From: Beta vulgaris subsp. vulgaris
Taxonomy: Eukaryota > Streptophyta > Magnoliopsida > Caryophyllales > Amaranthaceae
DNA: 64,000 nucleotides
NCBI RefSeq assembly: GCF_026745355.1
Contig: NC_079204.1
Coordinates: 54,146,532 to 54,210,531 of the forward strand
Direction of reading: 5' to 3'
Of the stretch, positions 61,547-64,000 are shown piece after piece. Position numbers and translations under genes: made by a program. Positions within the stretch are counted from its first letter, which is position 1. Each line of letters starts with the position of its first letter. Under the pieces are notes generated by a model, which saw only the letters and a program-made list of their open reading frames with translations, had not been told where the DNA came from and did not search any database.

Positions 61547-61980
61547 TGTTGGTAAAATTTATTAAAATAGTAATTTTTTCAAAAAAACCTATTGTAATAC
61601 TTCTTTTTATTACATAAGACCATATCAATATTTTTCGATCAAAAAGTCAATTTTCTGACATTGACTTTTCTTCCCCTTCCTTATTAAATTGGACGACGAA
61701 CCTATTTTTTTTCTATTCTAATCCCTTAACTAAACCCTTTCCTCTTGCTTCCCATTCTAAGAGATTAGGGTAGAAAAAATAGGTTGGTCCTCTCTTAATG
61801 AGAAAATGAGGGAAATAAAGTCAATGTCAAAAAAATTGACTTTTTTGCCGGAAAATATTGATCAGCTGGTCTTAAGTAACAAAGGAAAGTATTATAATAG
61901 ATTTTTTTCAACAAAAAAAGTTATATATTAGTTTTTTTTACTAGAAACAAAATAGTTATTTTAATAGGTTTTTTGAACAA
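61547..61980. mobile_element. MITE with long inverted ends (about 120-150 bp)
   Basis: The left arm (about 61547-61668) has CCTATTGTAATACTTC, ACATAAGACCA and AAAAAGTCAATTTTCTGACA. The right arm (about 61829-61980) has their reverse complements with few changes (TGTCAAAAAAATTGACTTTT, TGGTCTTAAGT, GTATTATAATAG). Such long arms suggest a MULE-type non-autonomous element; ends are approximate. Confidence 0.65.
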
Positions 61981-62029
61981 GAAGTTCAAATCTTTATTAT
62001 TATGTATACTTAAGAAAAAATATATATCA

Positions 62030-62180
62030 GATCTTGTTAGATTCGTCTCAATGTATATTTTCATAATATCCACTTTTGTAATTTTTACTTATGATAGTTA
62101 GAGATATAAAGATTTAAAATAGTGCATTGACATGTTTACCTAAGAAAAACGGATCAAATAAAAAAAAACAGAGGTATTAT
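62030..62180. mobile_element. Stowaway-type relic
   Basis: AGATCTTGTTAGATTCGTCT and CTCAATGTATATTTTCATAA match the interiors of the MITEs at 2339-2596 and 63146-63392, and a weak right end AAAACAGAGGTATTA follows. The left terminus is missing. Confidence 0.5.
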
Positions 62181-62512
62181 TAAATAAAAATAATAATGTG
62201 CTATAGTATTATAGCATTGAAAACCTATATACAATGTTATTTACATGATGTCCAAGCTAAGAACGTCTCATTCAAGCAAACGATTAGGTTATGTTTAGTT
62301 CACCTTATTTTTATTGATTTGAACTTATTTGATCTAATTTGATCCGAACCTTTTTTTTTTTAATCTAATTTGATCTGATCTGTCTGATTTGGTCTAATTT
62401 GAATTTATCCGATATGAACTTATCTTTATAAAATATATTATTACTAATATTATTTTGTATTTCATTACTAGTATTACTATTACTATCATTTTATTACTAT
62501 GCATAACTTTTA

Positions 62513-62536
62513 ATGATGATGATGATGATGATGATG

Positions 62537-62622
<86 letters not shown>
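62513..62622. repeat. (GAT)8 followed by (AAT)n microsatellite
   Basis: Eight GAT units then about 28 AAT units run without break, ending in AATAATAGTCATTATTATTA, a short inverted segment. Homopolymeric Asp/Asn or Ile/Tyr frames here are repeat products. Confidence 0.95.
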
Positions 62623-62623
<1 letters not shown>

Positions 62624-63145
62624 GTCATTATTATTATCATTATTAGTTTTTTTTTTTTTTGAAAATGACACATTAGTATATGAACACACAATTAAAAATA
62701 ATATAACATATATTTTAGGTAAAAAAATATGTTTGTTCATGGTAAAGATAACATATTGTTCACGTCTAAGGTGCGTTTATGATAAGAATTTAGGAAGTAA
62801 TGAAAAGAACATATAATGATAATAATAAAAAAAAAAAACATATATTGAAAGAAATACAAAATATATTTAAAGAACACGTTCTAAAAATAAATATAAATGT
62901 TATTTTTATATTTATAACATGTTTGGATTTAACTAACAAAATATTCTTTGTTATATCATTAAATTATTCTTTTTATTATAAATAAACCAATAAATATATA
63001 GAGTCATATGATCTTGAACAAAATTGTTAGATATTCTTCTTATATCGTTGTCATTTTTTAAAGATAAGTTGAAATCCCCTGCAGTTGAAAATTTCGAGCG
63101 TGATACCAACACCATTAGGTTATCTCATGCTACTCATATTTTATA

Positions 63146-63392
63146 CTTCCTCCGTTCTTTTTCTAGTGCAACAATGATATTTTTACACTATTTACTCACT
63201 ACCCTTTCACTATCTCTACATAAGGAAAAAAATAGTTATGTGAGATCTTGTTAGATTCGTCTCGATTTATCCTTTTAAAATATCAAATTTGTATAAGTTT
63301 TACTAAAACATAATTAAATATATTAATAGTTAAAGTTGTGCATTGGCAAGCGTGAAAACTCTATTGTTGTAATAGAAAAAGAACGGAGACAG
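63146..63392. mobile_element. Stowaway-like MITE
   Basis: Ends CTTCCTCCGTTCTTTTTCTA and TAGAAAAAGAACGGAGACAG are inverted repeats with TA on both sides; 247 bp. Confidence 0.85.
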
Positions 63393-63699
63393 TATAAACT
63401 AGTAACATATAGTTTATATTATTCTGTCAAATTTGTTAAAAAAAAAAATTAAACATCATATACTATTGTCAAAAGAACATCACATATTAAAATTGTTAAT
63501 TAGAACTATAAAAAAGAACACGTACAAATGCCAAAAGAACATTCTTCTTCTTGAACACCAATAGCTTCAAATAGTGATATCAATGACATTCATAATAATA
63601 GCAACGACATTAATAATGATTACCAAAATTAATAATTAATAAGTACAATAATGACAATAATAATAATGATCCTTTTGAACAAATGTACTAGTATATAGT

Positions 63700-63754
63700 G
63701 ATATTAATAGTAATAATAATCGTATAAATAATGTTAATAATAATAATAACAATA

Positions 63755-63786
<32 letters not shown>

Positions 63787-64000
63787 TATTATTATTATTA
63801 TTATTATAATTATAATTATAATTATAATTATAATAATTATAATTAATTATAATTATAATTATAATTATAATTATAATTATAATAATTATAATTATAATTA
63901 TAATTATAATTATAATTATAATTATAATTATAATTATAATTATAATTATAATTATAATTATAATTATAATTATAATTATAATTATAATTATAATTATAAT
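63700..64000. repeat. AAT/ATT and AATTAT microsatellite, runs off the window
   Basis: An (AAT)n block turns into (ATT)n at about 63787, making a palindrome. From 63806 to the end the sequence is nearly pure AATTAT/TAATTA hexamer, itself self-complementary. Confidence 0.95.

Noticed and set aside
62455..62740. Poly-Asn/Asp and poly-Tyr/Ile frames
   Set aside because: Trinucleotide microsatellite read in different frames.

Overview
This window is nuclear DNA of a flowering plant. It is AT-rich, its genes are split by GT..AG introns, and it is dense in plant transposons: MULE, CACTA, Helitron, Stowaway and Tourist MITEs, copia, LINE and SINE. Protein styles (FAR1-type transposase, plant ULP-like peptidase, PLS-class PPR, WAT1/UMAMIT transporter) fit a eudicot. 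A Caryophyllales/Amaranthaceae source is only a weak impression. Nothing looks prokaryotic, organellar or viral.

Layout. 1-660: G-rich minisatellites ending in telomere-like TTAGGG repeats. 660-3200: repeat-derived DNA with a SINE and a Stowaway MITE. 3276-14616: a large, decayed Mutator-like element carrying two genes tail to tail. These are a FAR1-type transposase (+, 4 exons, two frameshifts) and a ULP1-type cysteine peptidase gene (-, 12 exons, one frameshift and one in-frame stop). AAAAGAACAT-rich tandem repeats lie between them and inside their introns. 15242-21908: an apparently intact 11-exon NAR1 gene (cytosolic Fe-S assembly), 478 residues, all eight cluster cysteines present. 22503-23990 (-): an intact single-exon PPR gene, convergent with NAR1.

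24000-55900 is a long gene-poor stretch. It holds a Tourist-like MITE, RNase H and zinc-knuckle relics of LINEs, at least four Helitron-like elements, a 1.48-kb CACTA derivative full of GGGCTGCGC palindromes, a GC-rich fold-back element, a gag-only copia mini-element with both LTRs, a copia integrase/RT relic and several tandem duplications. 56092-59340 is a WAT1-related (EamA/UMAMIT) transporter gene that seems to have lost the start of its sixth exon. 59800-64000 is again MITEs and microsatellites, and the window ends inside an (AATTAT)n tract.

Only NAR1 and the PPR gene look fully functional. NAR1 serves the cytosol and nucleus, and the PPR protein probably serves an organelle; no functional link between them is implied. 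The most interesting unit is the transposase plus ULP-peptidase element. Elements of this general kind (Kaonashi/KI-MULE) are known in plants, so it may be a new family but not a new concept. All exon models were built by eye from ORFs and GT/AG sites.
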